Shown here: one piece after another, positions 27,080 to 38,000 of the stretch | Layout of the letters: each line of letters begins with the position of its first letter | How positions within the stretch are numbered: position 1 is the stretch's first letter | NCBI GenBank assembly: GCA_963785755.1 | Contig: CAWAXG010000019.1 | Location: forward strand, 1-60,415 | Origin: JACCXG01 sp963785755 | GTDB taxonomy: Bacteria > Acidobacteriota > Vicinamibacteria > Vicinamibacterales > 2-12-FULL-66-21 | Reading direction: 5' to 3' | DNA: 60,415 nt | Made by a program: the position numbers and the translations under genes | Notes under the pieces: model-generated | What the model was told of the DNA's origin: nothing | The model's database searches: none | Seen by the model: only the letters and a program-made list of their open reading frames with translations

Positions 27080-28282
27080 ATGGCGAACTTTGAAGAAGTC
27101 GTGATCCTCGGCGCCGCGCGCACGCCGGTGGGGCGGATAGCGGGAGCGCTCGCCGACGTGCCGGCGGTGCGACTGGGCGCGGCTGCCGTCGCCGCGGCGA
27201 TCGAGCGGGCCGGCCTCACGGATCCGGCGGAGATCGACGAAGTCTTCATGGGCAACGTCGTCTCCGCGGGCCTCGGGCAGAACATCGCGCGGCAGTGCGC
27301 GATTCGAGGCGGCGTGCCGGAGTCGGTCGGCGCCAGCACGATCAACAAGGTCTGTGGCGCGAGCCTCAAGACGGTCATGCTCGCCGCGCAGGCGATCCGC
27401 GCCGGGGACGGCGATCTCTTCGTGTGCGGCGGCGTCGAGAGCATGAGCCGCGCGCCGCACCTCGTGGACGGCCGCGCGCATCAGCTGCGCTACGGCCACT
27501 CCACCCTCCGCGACGCGCTCATCGTCGATGGACTCTGGTGCGCGTTCGAGGACTGGTCGATGGGACTGGCGGCCGAGTTCATCGCTGACGAGTTCGATGT
27601 CACGCGGGAGGCGATGGATCGCTACGCCCTCTGCAGCCACCAGAAAGCCGTCGCGGCACAGGACGCCGGCAGGTTCCGCCGCGAGATCGTGGCGATCGAC
27701 GCCCCCGCGCGCAAGGGCGGGACCGTCCGAATCAGCGAAGACGAGCCGCCGCGTCGGGACACGTCGCTGGAAGCACTCGCGCGGCTGGCGCCGGCGTTCA
27801 GACCGGAAGGCCGCGTGACCGCGGGGAACGCGCCCGGCCTCAACGACGCGGCCGCGGCCGTCGTGGTGGCCAGCCGGCGCAAGGCTGACGCCATCGGCAC
27901 GCCTCCGCTCGCGCGCGTGGCCGGGTACGCGCAGGTGGCCATGCCACCGAAGCACATCTTCGCGACGCCGGCCGAAGCGATCCGGAAGCTGCTGATCCGC
28001 GTGGGATGGCCGCTTCAGACCGTCGATCTGATCGAGCTGAACGAAGCGTTCGCCGCACAGGTGCTGGCGAACGGTCAGGCCTTGCGCGCGGAAGGCTGGG
28101 AGTGGGACAAGGTCAACGTCAACGGCGGCGCGATCGCGCTCGGCCATCCCCTGGGCGCCACGGGCGCCCGCATGCTGACGACGCTGCTCTACGCGCTGGA
28201 GGATCGCGGCCTGAAACGCGGAGTGGTGTCGCTCTGCCTCGGAGGCGGCGAGGCCGTCGCGCTCGCGGTCGAGCGGTTCTGA
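27080..28282 (+). CDS. Acetyl-CoA acetyltransferase (thiolase II family)
   Basis: The 400-residue protein has all thiolase landmarks: the nucleophile Cys92 in INKVCGASLK, the NEAFAAQ loop, the catalytic His in GGAIALGHPLGATGAR and the second Cys in SLCLGGGEA. These support condensation of two acetyl-CoA to acetoacetyl-CoA or the reverse cleavage. Length is normal for cytoplasmic biosynthetic or degradative thiolases. ATG 27080 is the first after the upstream repeat. No acyl-CoA dehydrogenase or hydroxyacyl-CoA gene is adjacent, so its pathway is not shown by context. Confidence 0.93.
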   Translation: MANFEEVVILGAARTPVGRIAGALADVPAVRLGAAAVAAAIERAGLTDPAEIDEVFMGNVVSAGLGQNIARQCAIRGGVPESVGASTINKVCGASLKTVMLAAQAIRAGDGDLFVCGGVESMSRAPHLVDGRAHQLRYGHSTLRDALIVDGLWCAFEDWSMGLAAEFIADEFDVTREAMDRYALCSHQKAVAAQDAGRFRREIVAIDAPARKGGTVRISEDEPPRRDTSLEALARLAPAFRPEGRVTAGNAPGLNDAAAAVVVASRRKADAIGTPPLARVAGYAQVAMPPKHIFATPAEAIRKLLIRVGWPLQTVDLIELNEAFAAQVLANGQALRAEGWEWDKVNVNGGAIALGHPLGATGARMLTTLLYALEDRGLKRGVVSLCLGGGEAVALAVERF

Positions 28283-28325
28283 CCGCAGAGCGCACTGCCG
28301 CTGGTAGGCCGCACGCGGCTGCGAA

Positions 28326-28400
28326 ACGGAGCGGGGCACGGGGCCCCCGCGAGCGACGGCGATAGGGGGTCGGCGGGGCGAAGCCCCCCGGATTAGTTGG
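28326..28400 (+). repeat. GC-rich leader repeat, copy 1, directly before a start codon
   Basis: The block carries CGGAGCGG, GGGCCCCCGCGAGCGACGGC, a GGGGCGAAGCCCC hairpin and GGATTAGTTG just before ATG 28401. A related block precedes the enolase gene at 33700-33792 in the same orientation. It may be a repeat, a structured 5' leader or both. Confidence 0.55.
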
Positions 28401-29570
28401 ATGAACGCCTCGCGCAACACGGACTTCCTGATAATCGGCGCCGGTCCGTTCGGCCTGTCAATGGCCGCGCGCGCCCGGCATCTGGGCATCGGCCACCTGA
28501 TTGTGGGCGAACCGATGCACTTCTGGCACGCGCACATGCCCGACGGCATGTACCTGCGTTCGGAGTGCGACTGGCACCTCGATCCGCAGGCGGTGGACAC
28601 GATCGAAGCGTTCCTCCGCACGCGGCAGCTGACCACCGCAGACGCCACGCCGCTGTCGCGCGATCTGTATCTGCAATACGCGCGCTGGTTCCAGGCGCGC
28701 CAGCAGATCGACCCGCTGCCGGTCTTCGTCGAACGGCTCGACAGCGGTGGCGGCGGCCGCCGGTTCCGCGCGACGCTTGCCGGCGGCGGCGCGATCGATG
28801 CCGACAACGTCCTGCTTGCGCTCGGCTTCGCGCCATTCAAACACGTGCCGGACGATCTCGCGCGGGTGCTGCCTGCCGATCGCGTGGAGCACACCTGCGA
28901 CTACGTCGATTTCAGCGACATCCGCGACCGGCGCTGTCTGATCGTCGGCGGCAGGCAGAGCGCCTTCGAATGGGCGGCGCTGATGTGCGAGGCCGGCGCG
29001 GCCGCCGTGCACGTCTCGCATCGTCATGACTCTCCGGCGTTCGTGCGGTCCGACTGGTCGTGGGTGGATCCGCTCGTCGAGCGGCTGGTCGACGAGCCTG
29101 GCTGGTACCAGCGCCTCAGTCAGGCCGAGAAGGACGGCCTGAGCCGGCGGTTGTGGGCCGAAGGCCGTCTCAAGCTGGAGCCGTGGCTGGCGCCGCGCGT
29201 GCACCGGCAGCCTGTCAGCATCCGGGCGAACACGCGGGTCACTGCCTGCATGGAATCAGGGCCGGCCTTCGTCGTCACGCTCGACGGGGCGGATGGTCCC
29301 TGCGTCCTCGAGATCGATCGGATCGTTCTGGCGACCGGCTACAAGGTCGATGTCGCGCGCGTCCCGCTCCTCGCTCAGGGCAACCTGCTGCCACGGCTGC
29401 AGACGGACAATGGCTTCCCGCTGCTCGACGAGCATCTGCAGAGCAACATCCCCGGCCTGTTCATGACCAGCATGCTGGCAGTTCGCGACTTCGGCCCGTT
29501 CCTGGCGTTCACCGGATCGGTCCGCGCGTCGGCGAAGCTCGTGGGAGAGGCGCTCGGCCAGCCGGCGTGA
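28401..29570 (+). CDS. FAD-dependent oxidoreductase/monooxygenase-like flavoprotein
   Basis: The 389-residue protein begins with an FAD-binding motif (DFLIIGAGPFGLSMAARA), followed by EPMHFWHAHMPDGMYLRS, as in group B flavin monooxygenase-like and SidA/IucD-like proteins. A second glycine motif (CLIVGGRQSAFEWAALM) marks an NAD(P)-binding insertion, and the ATGYK motif comes late (IVLATGYKVD). It ends with MLAVRDFGPFLAFTGSVRAS. The substrate is not evident. It is 19 bases from the convergent kinase gene and starts directly after a GC-rich leader repeat. Confidence 0.8.
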   Translation: MNASRNTDFLIIGAGPFGLSMAARARHLGIGHLIVGEPMHFWHAHMPDGMYLRSECDWHLDPQAVDTIEAFLRTRQLTTADATPLSRDLYLQYARWFQARQQIDPLPVFVERLDSGGGGRRFRATLAGGGAIDADNVLLALGFAPFKHVPDDLARVLPADRVEHTCDYVDFSDIRDRRCLIVGGRQSAFEWAALMCEAGAAAVHVSHRHDSPAFVRSDWSWVDPLVERLVDEPGWYQRLSQAEKDGLSRRLWAEGRLKLEPWLAPRVHRQPVSIRANTRVTACMESGPAFVVTLDGADGPCVLEIDRIVLATGYKVDVARVPLLAQGNLLPRLQTDNGFPLLDEHLQSNIPGLFMTSMLAVRDFGPFLAFTGSVRASAKLVGEALGQPA

Positions 29571-29588
29571 CCGGGTCGTGGCGGCCGT

Positions 29589-31967
29589 TCAACGGTTCGA
29601 TAAAGGCACGCCGATACGCCGCAGGATGTCCTGGAAGCGGGCATCCGAGCGCAGGCTCAGAAACGGCGGCTCGACGTTCAGGAGGACGAGGTACGGCTGG
29701 CGTTCCTCGATTGCCTTGTCGAGGTGTTCGACGACCCGATCGCGCATGCCGAGTCCGGCATAGACGAGAGCCATGTAGTACGCGGACACGTACTCCCGCG
29801 TTCCACGCGTCCGCAGCTCCTCGAGCACCGCGTGGGCGTCGGCGGTGCGACCGGTCAGCCCATAGGCGTTTCCCAGCGTGGCGAGCGCGCGCGTGTTCCG
29901 ATTCGACATCTTGACTGCCCGTTCGATCTCGGCGATGGCGTCTTCGTACTTGCCCTCCCGCACGCGAACCTGGCCGATCCACAGATGGGCCCAGAAAAAC
30001 CGCGAATCCAGGTCGAGCGCCGTGCGAAACGAACGGACGGCTTCCTCGTGCTTCCCGGCGAAATACAGCGGGTAGCCGACGTCGGCGGCGCGAAACGCCG
30101 ACAGCGGATCGAGGTTGCGGGCCAGCTTGCGCTCCTCGAGTGCGCCGTCGAATCGCCCGAGCGAGTGGAGGTAGGCGCCGTAGCGTTCGTGGGCCGGCGC
30201 GCTGCTGGGGTTGAGCGCGATGGCCTTCTCGTAGTGGCGCGCGGCCTCGGGCCAGTTCCAGTCGTAGTTCAGCGCCGTAGTGCCCAGCGCGACGTACGCA
30301 TCCGAAACCGTATCGTCGATCGCCAGCGACGCGAGTGCGGCGGCTCTGGCCTTGGGAAAATACTCCCGCGGCTCGAGGCCTCCCCCCATGTAGTACGTCG
30401 CGTACGAGAGCGCAAGCCTCGCATGGGCAGCGGCGTAGCCGGGATCCAATCGGACCGCCTGCTCGAGGGACTCGATGCTCTTTCGCTGACCTTCGTCGGT
30501 CTGCTGGCCGGCGTACTGCACGCCCCTCAGGTACGCGTCGTACGCCGCCTGATTCACGTCGTTGACGCTCGCCAGGCGCGTGACGTCCTGGGGCGTGAGC
30601 GTGACTTTGATCTCGCGCGCAACCGCCCGTGCCACGTCCTTCTGCAGCGCCAGGACGCTGCGCAATGTTCCCTCGTAGCTGTCCGACCAGAGGTGCCGGT
30701 CGGTGGCCCCGTCGATCAGCTTTACGCTGATCCGGACCTGATTGCCCTCCTGGAGCACCGAGCCCTCGATCACGCCGTCAACGGCCAACTCGCTCGCGAT
30801 CTGCGTCATCGGCTTTCGCGCCCGCTTGTAGGGCATGACCGACGTCCGTGAGATCACCTTGAGCGCGGTGATGCGCGCCAGCTCGTTGATCAAGGCGTCG
30901 GTCATGCCGTCGGCGAAGTACTCCTGACTGTCGGCTCCCGACAGGTTCTCGAGCGGCAGGACGGCAAGCGATTGGATCGGCGAGGCCGCCCGCGTGCCAA
31001 CCAGCCGGTTTCGCGCATCGCCGAGGTTGAGGCCGATCGCTCCGGCAATGAGCAGGACCACGGCGCCAATCGCCAGTGCGGCCGCGCGCCGGAACAGGCG
31101 ATTGACGGGCGGCACGGCGACCGGCGGCTGGGCCAGTCTTTCGAGATCCGCGATGAGGTCCGCCGCCGACTGATAGCGGCGGTCCGGATCCTTTTCCAGG
31201 CAGGTGAAGACGATTCTCTCGAGCGCTGGCGAGGCGTCGAGCGGGCGTGGGACATCCCGAAGCACCGAGCTCAGCACGTCGGCGGTGGACGCGCCGGCGA
31301 ACGCGCGCCGGCCCGAGAGCAGTTCGTACACGACGGCGCCAAAGCTGAAGATATCGCTTCGGGCATCGACGGTCTTGCCTTGCGCCTGCTCCGGCGACAT
31401 GTACGCCGCGGTCCCCAGGACGAGGCCGTCGACCGTTTGTGTCTCGTCCGCTCGAGCCGTCATCAGTTTCGCGATCCCGAAGTCGAGCAGCTTGGCATTC
31501 GGCGCGTCGGGCCGTCCCTCGAACGGAGCGGTCGGTCCGGTCGCGAGGACCTGGGAGGACGTCCGTGTGATCAATACATTCGCCGGCTTCAGGTCACGAT
31601 GGAGAATGCCGCGCCCATGCGCGGCCTGAAGCGCGCCGGCGATCTGGAGGGCGAGGCGAATGCTGTCGCTCTCGGGCAGCGGGCCACGAAGCGGCGTGCC
31701 CTCGACGTACTCGAGCACCAGGTAGTCGGGGCCGACGTCGAAGATCTGACAGATATTGGGATGACTCAGCGCGGCGACCGCGCGCGCTTCCTGCTGGAAA
31801 CGGCGCACACGATCGGGATCCGCGGCGAAGACGTCCGGCAGGACCTTGAGTGCCACGTCACGATCCAGCCGCGTGTCGCGCGCCCGATAGACCTCGCCCA
31901 TGCCGCCGGCGCCGAGCGGAGCCACGATTTCATAGGGACCGAGACGCGAGCCCGCTGCCAGGGACAT
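29589..31967 (-). CDS. Ser/Thr protein kinase with membrane helix, TolB-like domain and TPR repeats
   Basis: The 792-residue protein has a Hanks-type kinase domain (about 10-280) with the glycine loop GAGGMGEVYRA, ALKVLP lysine, HRDLKPANV catalytic loop, DFGIAKL and AAYMSPEQA. A transmembrane helix follows (AALAIGAVVLLIAGAIGLNL), then an extracytoplasmic segment like the adenylate-cyclase-associated TolB N-terminal domain (LAVLPLENLSGADSQEYFAD) and several TPR units to the end. The architecture suggests that a periplasmic assembly or ligand controls cytoplasmic phosphorylation. Frame is intact, unlike the second kinase in this window. Confidence 0.92.
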   Translation of the reverse strand: MSLAAGSRLGPYEIVAPLGAGGMGEVYRARDTRLDRDVALKVLPDVFAADPDRVRRFQQEARAVAALSHPNICQIFDVGPDYLVLEYVEGTPLRGPLPESDSIRLALQIAGALQAAHGRGILHRDLKPANVLITRTSSQVLATGPTAPFEGRPDAPNAKLLDFGIAKLMTARADETQTVDGLVLGTAAYMSPEQAQGKTVDARSDIFSFGAVVYELLSGRRAFAGASTADVLSSVLRDVPRPLDASPALERIVFTCLEKDPDRRYQSAADLIADLERLAQPPVAVPPVNRLFRRAAALAIGAVVLLIAGAIGLNLGDARNRLVGTRAASPIQSLAVLPLENLSGADSQEYFADGMTDALINELARITALKVISRTSVMPYKRARKPMTQIASELAVDGVIEGSVLQEGNQVRISVKLIDGATDRHLWSDSYEGTLRSVLALQKDVARAVAREIKVTLTPQDVTRLASVNDVNQAAYDAYLRGVQYAGQQTDEGQRKSIESLEQAVRLDPGYAAAHARLALSYATYYMGGGLEPREYFPKARAAALASLAIDDTVSDAYVALGTTALNYDWNWPEAARHYEKAIALNPSSAPAHERYGAYLHSLGRFDGALEERKLARNLDPLSAFRAADVGYPLYFAGKHEEAVRSFRTALDLDSRFFWAHLWIGQVRVREGKYEDAIAEIERAVKMSNRNTRALATLGNAYGLTGRTADAHAVLEELRTRGTREYVSAYYMALVYAGLGMRDRVVEHLDKAIEERQPYLVLLNVEPPFLSLRSDARFQDILRRIGVPLSNR

Positions 31968-32184
31968 GGAGGCTGAGCGATCGGATTATATGCACTGCAA
32001 GACCTGATACAGCGGGAGGCTGTTACGCGAAGCCGTGAGAGACGGGTCAGATTCCTGCAATTCGACATTATGGGCGATGCCTTGAAGATAGCAGATTCGC
32101 GACTCCCGTCCTTCAGGCGGAAGGTCCGCCCCGACTTCGTGGCCCCGCGGCGTGCGATAGTACGGGTGCGAGGAGGACGTCCGT

Positions 32185-33580
32185 ATGCGCGGGCTTGCAG
32201 GGATCGTGTTCGCGATTGCGGTAGTAACGTCGGGCACCGCGGTGCCCGGAACGCAGGAGGCGGCGCCGCTCCAGGCGGGCCTGGCCGAGATCGAGATCAC
32301 GCCGCCGCCCGGCTACCGGATGGACGGCTATTTCACGGAGCGGCTGAACACCGGGCTGAAAGATCCGCTGAAGGCCAAGGCGCTGGTCTTTCAGCAGGGG
32401 GACACGAAAATCGCGCTGGTCGTGTGCGACGTGATCAGCGTGCCGCAGTCCCTGACCAGCGAGGTCCGCGCGCTGGCCGCGTCGCGGACCGGCATCCCCG
32501 CCACCCACATCGCGATTACCGCCACGCACACCCACACCGGACCGCTCTTCTCCGGCGAACGGGCGCGGGTATTCAGCGAACAGGCGGCGGCGAAGCACGG
32601 CACCGATCCGCTCGCCGCCGTGAAGTACCCCGAGATGCTCCGCGACCGGCTGGTCGAGGTCATCGTCTCGGCCAACGCCGGCGTATCTCCTGCGGCGCTG
32701 GAGTTCGTGCTCGCGTCCGAGGACCGCGTGTCGTTCAACCGCCGCTTCCACATGAAGGACGGCCCGGTCCGCTTCAACCCCGGCGTGCAGAATCCCGAGA
32801 TCGTGCGGGCTGCCGGCCCGATCGACCCCGAGCTGCCCTTCGTGCTGATCACGAAGAACAAGCAGCCCGTCGGCTCGCTGACGGTGTTCGCGCTGCACCT
32901 CGACACCGTCGGCGGCACGGAATACTCGGCCGACTATCCCGGTCACCTCGCACACGAGCTGCGCCGCGAATTCGGCGAGTCGTTCATCTCGGTCTTCGGC
33001 ACCGGCACGTGCGGCGACATCAACCACATCGACGTCAGCGGCGAGCGGCGCTACCACGCCCGCCTGATCGGCCAGCAGCTCGCCGTCTCGGTGCTGTCGG
33101 CCCGGTACGAGACAGCCACTGGCCGCGCCATCTCTGGCAGCGGCCGCCGGACGGCTCGCACTGCCCTTACGCAAGGTGTCCGACGCCCAGGTTGCCTCGG
33201 CGCGCGCGAACATGCCAAAGATCGGCACCAACGAGCTGCCATTCCTGACCCAGGTCGAGATCGTCTCGACGCTGGACCTGTCGAGACGCGGGCCGACCCT
33301 CGACGCCGAAGTGCAGGTGCTCCGCCTGCATCAGGACCTGGCCATCGTGCTGCTGCCGGGAGAAGTGTTCGTCGATCTCGGGCTCGCCATCAAGCAGGCG
33401 TCGCCGTTCAAGCACACGCTGGTCATCGAGCTCGCCAACGACAACCCCGCCTATATCCCGACCGAGAAGGCGTTCAAGGAAGGGAGCTACGAAACGGTCA
33501 ACTCGCGGATCGCTCCCGGCGGCGGCGAGCGGCTCGTGGCGGAGGCGGTCCGGCTGCTGAAGACGCTGGCCCAGCGGTGA
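32185..33580 (+). CDS. Neutral/alkaline ceramidase-like hydrolase (one frameshift)
   Basis: The signal-peptide-bearing product (464 residues after correction) shows the neutral ceramidase N-terminal domain pattern: AGLAEIEITPPPGYRMDGY, LVVCDVISVPQ, the zinc-site motif ITATHTHTGPLFSG, LTVFALHLDTVGGTEYSADY and GTCGDINH. The C-terminal part (QVEIVSTLDLSRRGPTLDAE, LLPGEVFVDLGLAIK, NDNPAYIPTEKAF) is in another frame, with one extra base near 33120-33135. Members in environmental bacteria are often labelled ceramidase-like without proof. It may act on acylated sugars or lipids outside the cell. Confidence 0.82.
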
Positions 33581-33699
33581 TCTCTCAGCGTTCGACGCCC
33601 CCGAGCGACTCGATAGCACCACCCGCCCAACACATGTAGAATGCCGCCGGGTCATTCCCCCGATCCGGCCTCGTGAAGCGCGCCGCAAGGCGCGCCCGC

Positions 33700-33792
33700 C
33701 GGAGCGGAGCGGGCAAAGGGGGCCCGCGAGCGACGGCGGCGGTCCGGGGACAACGTCCCGAATAAATTGCCATGGAAGGAGATAGCACTCTC
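33700..33792 (+). repeat. GC-rich leader repeat, copy 2, directly before the enolase gene
   Basis: CGGAGCGGAGCGG, GGGGGCCCGCGAGCGACGGC, GGTCCGGGGACAACGTCCCG and an AT-rich AATAAATTG end mirror the order in copy 1 at 28326-28400. It ends beside the GGAAGGAGA ribosome site of the next gene. Confidence 0.55.
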
Positions 33793-35010
33793 ATGTCACC
33801 GACGCACATGGATCGTCGATCCTGGGTTGGCAGCGTCCTCGGCGCCGGCGCGCTGTACGGTCTCGATGGCGGATTCACGGTGCAGCCGACGGCCGCAGCT
33901 CAGGTCGGTCCGAAAGACAAGATCAAAGTCACGAAGATCGAAACGTTCGTGCTGACGAACTCCTGGGTCTTCGTCAAGATCTCGACCGACGCCGGCATCG
34001 TCGGCTGGGGGGAGATGCTCAAAGACGATGCGAAGGCGTGCGCCGCCGGGGCCATGGAGGTCGGTGACTATCTGATCGGCCAGGACCCCAGCCGCGTCGT
34101 CCATCACTGGCAGGCGATCCATCGCGGCGCGTTCTACAAGGGTGGTCCGATCAAGACCGCGATTTCGAGCGGCATCGACATGGCCCTGTGGGACATCAAG
34201 GGCAAGATGTACGGGGTGCCGGTCTACGAGCTCCTCGGCGGTCCAACCCGGGATCGCATCCGCGTCTACGGCCGGCCCAATCCGCAGAACGGCGTCAACG
34301 CCATGAAGACGCAGCTGCGCGCGTTCGGACGTGGACCCATCAAGTACGTCGAGGGCCAGAAGTACGTGGACGGCTGCGTCGAGTTCTTCAAGGAGCTGCG
34401 CAAGAAACAGGGCCCGGACGTGGATATCGGCGTCGAGTTCCACGGCGAGGTGCAGCCGCCGACCGCGATGCTGCTGATGAAGGCGCTGGAGCCGTACAAC
34501 CCATGGTTCTACGAAGAGATCGTGCAGCCGCAGAACGTGGACATCATGGCCGAGCTCGCCCGCAAGACGCACATCCCGATCGCGACCGGCGAGCGAATCT
34601 TCACGAAGTGGGGCTTCAAGGAGATCCTCGAGAAGCGCGCCGCGACCATCCTGCAGCCTGATGTCTGCTACGCCGGCGGCATCACCGAGCTGAAGATCAT
34701 CGCCGGGATGGCCGAGGCGTATTACACGCCGCTCGCTCCCCATAATCCGCAGGGCCCGTGCTCGCTCGCCGCCAGCATGCAGGTCGCGGCGGCGATTCCC
34801 AACTTCCTCATTCAGGAGCGCGGCGACAACGAATACACCGATCTCCTGGCAAAGCCGCTGCCGCCGATCAAGGACGGACACCGGCCGCTGCTGACCGAGC
34901 CTGGTCTGGGCATCACGATCGACGAAGCCAAGCTCAAGGCGCAGGTCGGTGAGCCGCGATCCTACCTGCCTCGCTACGATCCTGACGATGGGTCGGTCGT
35001 GGACTGGTAG
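33793..35010 (+). CDS. Tat-exported mandelate racemase/muconate lactonizing enzyme, galactonate dehydratase-like
   Basis: The 405-residue enzyme has a Tat signal (MDRRSWVGSVLGAGALYG) and the enolase-superfamily layout. The N-terminal cap includes KVTKIETFVLTNSWVFVKIS and GWGEML. The barrel has GVEFHGEV, YEEIVQPQN and ATGERIFTKWG, which carry the metal ligands, and APHNPQGP with the catalytic His. This order is closest to D-galactonate dehydratase, which makes 2-keto-3-deoxygalactonate; the first ligand is Glu instead of Asp. An exported acid-sugar dehydratase is uncommon but occurs in this phylum. ATG 33793 has GGAGA upstream; 33772 is an alternative. Confidence 0.85.
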   Translation: MSPTHMDRRSWVGSVLGAGALYGLDGGFTVQPTAAAQVGPKDKIKVTKIETFVLTNSWVFVKISTDAGIVGWGEMLKDDAKACAAGAMEVGDYLIGQDPSRVVHHWQAIHRGAFYKGGPIKTAISSGIDMALWDIKGKMYGVPVYELLGGPTRDRIRVYGRPNPQNGVNAMKTQLRAFGRGPIKYVEGQKYVDGCVEFFKELRKKQGPDVDIGVEFHGEVQPPTAMLLMKALEPYNPWFYEEIVQPQNVDIMAELARKTHIPIATGERIFTKWGFKEILEKRAATILQPDVCYAGGITELKIIAGMAEAYYTPLAPHNPQGPCSLAASMQVAAAIPNFLIQERGDNEYTDLLAKPLPPIKDGHRPLLTEPGLGITIDEAKLKAQVGEPRSYLPRYDPDDGSVVDW

Positions 35011-35048
35011 CGCGGGGTGGAGTCGGCCGAGGCGCTGGCAGTGACCTC

Positions 35049-38000
35049 TCAGCGCTCGACGTTCTTGAGGTACGCAATCAGGTCGGCCAGTTCCTGCGAC
35101 GACATCGCCTGATCCAGTCCCGCCGGCATGAGCGACGAGGGGGCCGCCTTCATCGACTCGACATCCGATCGAAGAATCGTCTGTGCCTGGGCGGCGGCGT
35201 CGCGCAGCGTCAGGCTGTTGGGCGCCTCTGATTCGACGCGTCCGACGATCGTCCGCCCGTCGCGCGTCTGCACCGTGAATGCCTCGTAGCCCGGCGTGAT
35301 CTCGTAGTCGGGGACGACGATGTGCAGCAGCAGGGCGTCCGCTGGCTGGTTGCGGATGCCGCTGAGATCCGGGCCCAGGCGGCCGCCCGAACCGTTGAAC
35401 GTGTGACAGGACGCGCAGTATTTCGTAAAGGCCGCTTCCCCGCCGGCCGGATTGCCGGTGAGCGCGAGCACGTCCTGCTGCTTACGCTCGTAGACCTGCA
35501 TGGCGCTGCCGGTATCGGTCGCGGCGAACAGCGACTCGGCTCGCTGCCGAATCGACGGATTGCGATGCGCGGTCAGACGCCGCCAGCGCGACGCGCCCAG
35601 CGCGGACGCGCCGATGTCACGCCGCGCCACGGCATCGAGCAGAACCGGCACGAGGCGGTCCTCGGCGAGCAACGTCGCGAGCACGGCGTCGCGGACTTGC
35701 GGCGTGTACGCCTGCCAGCGCGCCGGCGCCACCAGGCTGATCGCGGCGGCGGGATCGCGCAACTGACCCAGCGCGCGAACCGCGGCCAACTGGATGGCGG
35801 CCTGCCGCTGTGGCTCCAGCAGCCGGAGCAATGTGGCGCCAGACACCGGCCACTCGCCCTGACCCAGCAGCTCGATCGCGGTTAGCCGCTGCTCGGGCGG
35901 GGCGCCCTCGCGCAGCGCCAGCTCCGCGGCCCGAGTCATCTGCGTGGCCAATCGCTCGCGAGCGAGCCGGCCTGGCGCCGTGTCGTCTGACACCAGCGTC
36001 ATCAGCGCGGATTTCGTGTCGGACGCCATGCCGCGCGCCCGCAGGCCCGCCGCGACTCCAGCGAGGGCCGCTGGCTGCCAGGTCGATTCCACGCCCGGAT
36101 CGGCGATCTCGGTCACGAGCGCCAGGCACCGCTCGGCGGATTCCGTCGTGCCGAACAGCCGTCCGAGATCCTGCATGACGGCTGCGCGAACCGCCGCCGA
36201 CGCCGGCGGCCCCTTCACGAACGCGTCGAGAAACGCACCGGTGCGATCGCGCAGGCTGCTGAAGACCGCCGCACGGACCCAGCGATCGGTGCCGTCACGG
36301 CGGGCGATGGCCGCCAGCGCGTCGGTGATGCGCGGGTCGTTCGCGGCGCCGAGCGCGAGCGCGACGTGCAGCCGCACGCGCGCATCGCCATCGTCTGCCA
36401 GCCGGATTACGGCGTCGATCAACTGAAGAGAACCCGGAATCCGCCGCTCTGCCAGTCGCAGCGCGTTTTCGCGGACGCTTGCCAGCGGATCGCGCAGGCC
36501 GCGCATGACGTCCTCGTCCTCGAGGACTCCGAGGACATCCATCGTCCAGAGCGCATGCAGCCGTCCGAGCTCGCCTCCAGCCGCGGCCAGTGCTCGCAGC
36601 CGTGGCGCCGCGGACTGTTCGCGACGCTCGATGAGCCGCCGCTGCGCGGTCTCGCGCCTCCACGCGTTGGGATGCTCGAGATTCGACACGAGCGCCGAAA
36701 CCGGGGCGCCGGCGATGTTCACCACGGTTCGAGCCGGCGGCCGATTCGCCGCGGCGACGCGGTAGATCCGTCCGCGAGACGCGCCCGCGGTGAAGTCGAA
36801 GAGGCGCCGGCTCGGCTCGGGGATATACGCCGGGTGGTCGATATCCTTCCGGTACATGTCGACGATATAGAGCGCGCCGTCCGGACCGTTCCCGGCGAAC
36901 ACGGGGCGGAACCAGGTGTCGCGCGACGCAAGGAATTCGACTCCGTCACGCGCGGGCCGCGATCGGAAAGTCACACCGTCCGGCTCGCGCACCTGGCGCT
37001 GGACGAGGTTCTGCGCGGACTCGGCGACGAACACGCTGCCGCGGTGTCCCTCGGGCAACGCGTCGCCGCGATGGATGTGCACGCCGCTGGCCGATGTGAA
37101 CGTGCCCCGGTGCGGCGTGTTCATGAGCTGGGGATGGAACGATGCGGTGGTCAGATCGCGGCTCAGCGGCCAGACGATCGCCTGCGCCCCGGTCGTCGAT
37201 ACTTCGTGCACCGTATCGGAGAACGCCAGATTCGGGTTGCGTCTCAGCTGGTGCGGCTCGAGGACGACGTGCCACACAGGGTTGCGGTTCGCGCAGATGA
37301 AGCGCCGTCCCTGATCGTCGAACGTGAGGCCGTACTGCCCCTGCCCTCCGGCGAGCTCGAACTCGCCGGTTCGCGGGTTGTAGCGCGAGTCGCTCGACGT
37401 GAACTCCACCGGCGGACGAACGGGATGAGCGGGCGACGTGACGTGGCCGCCGTTCAGGCCGCCGGTGAGATAAATCCAGCCGTCTGGCCCGAGCGTCGGA
37501 TGGCTGAACCGGATCTGCGCGGTGCGGTTCGTATTGAAGCCGGTCAGCACGACGCGGCGTTCGTCGGCAATCCCGTCGCCAGTGGTGTCCTTCAAGTAAA
37601 GGAGGTCCGGCGCCATGGTCACGAACAGCCCGCCGTCCCACGGCGTCACACCGTTCGGGTAGGTCAGGCCGGTGGCGAAATCGGTCCGCGCGTCATAGCG
37701 CCCGTCGCCGTCGGTGTCGGTCAGGAGAGCGATGACGCCTTTGGGCGCGGCCGGGGAGGCGCCTTCGAGCGGATCCGGATAGCCGCGGTTCTCGGCGACG
37801 TACATCCGGCCACGGTCGTCGAAGGCGATGGCGACTGGACTCTGGACGAGCGGTTCCGCGGCGACCAGGTCGATGCGGTAGCCGGGCTCGATGACGAAGC
37901 TCGCGAGCGCCTCGGCGACCGACAGCGCGGGCCGGACCTTATCCCCCTGAGCGGCCGCCGTGGGAGACGCCGCTCGGGAGATCGATGACGAGCCGCCGAT

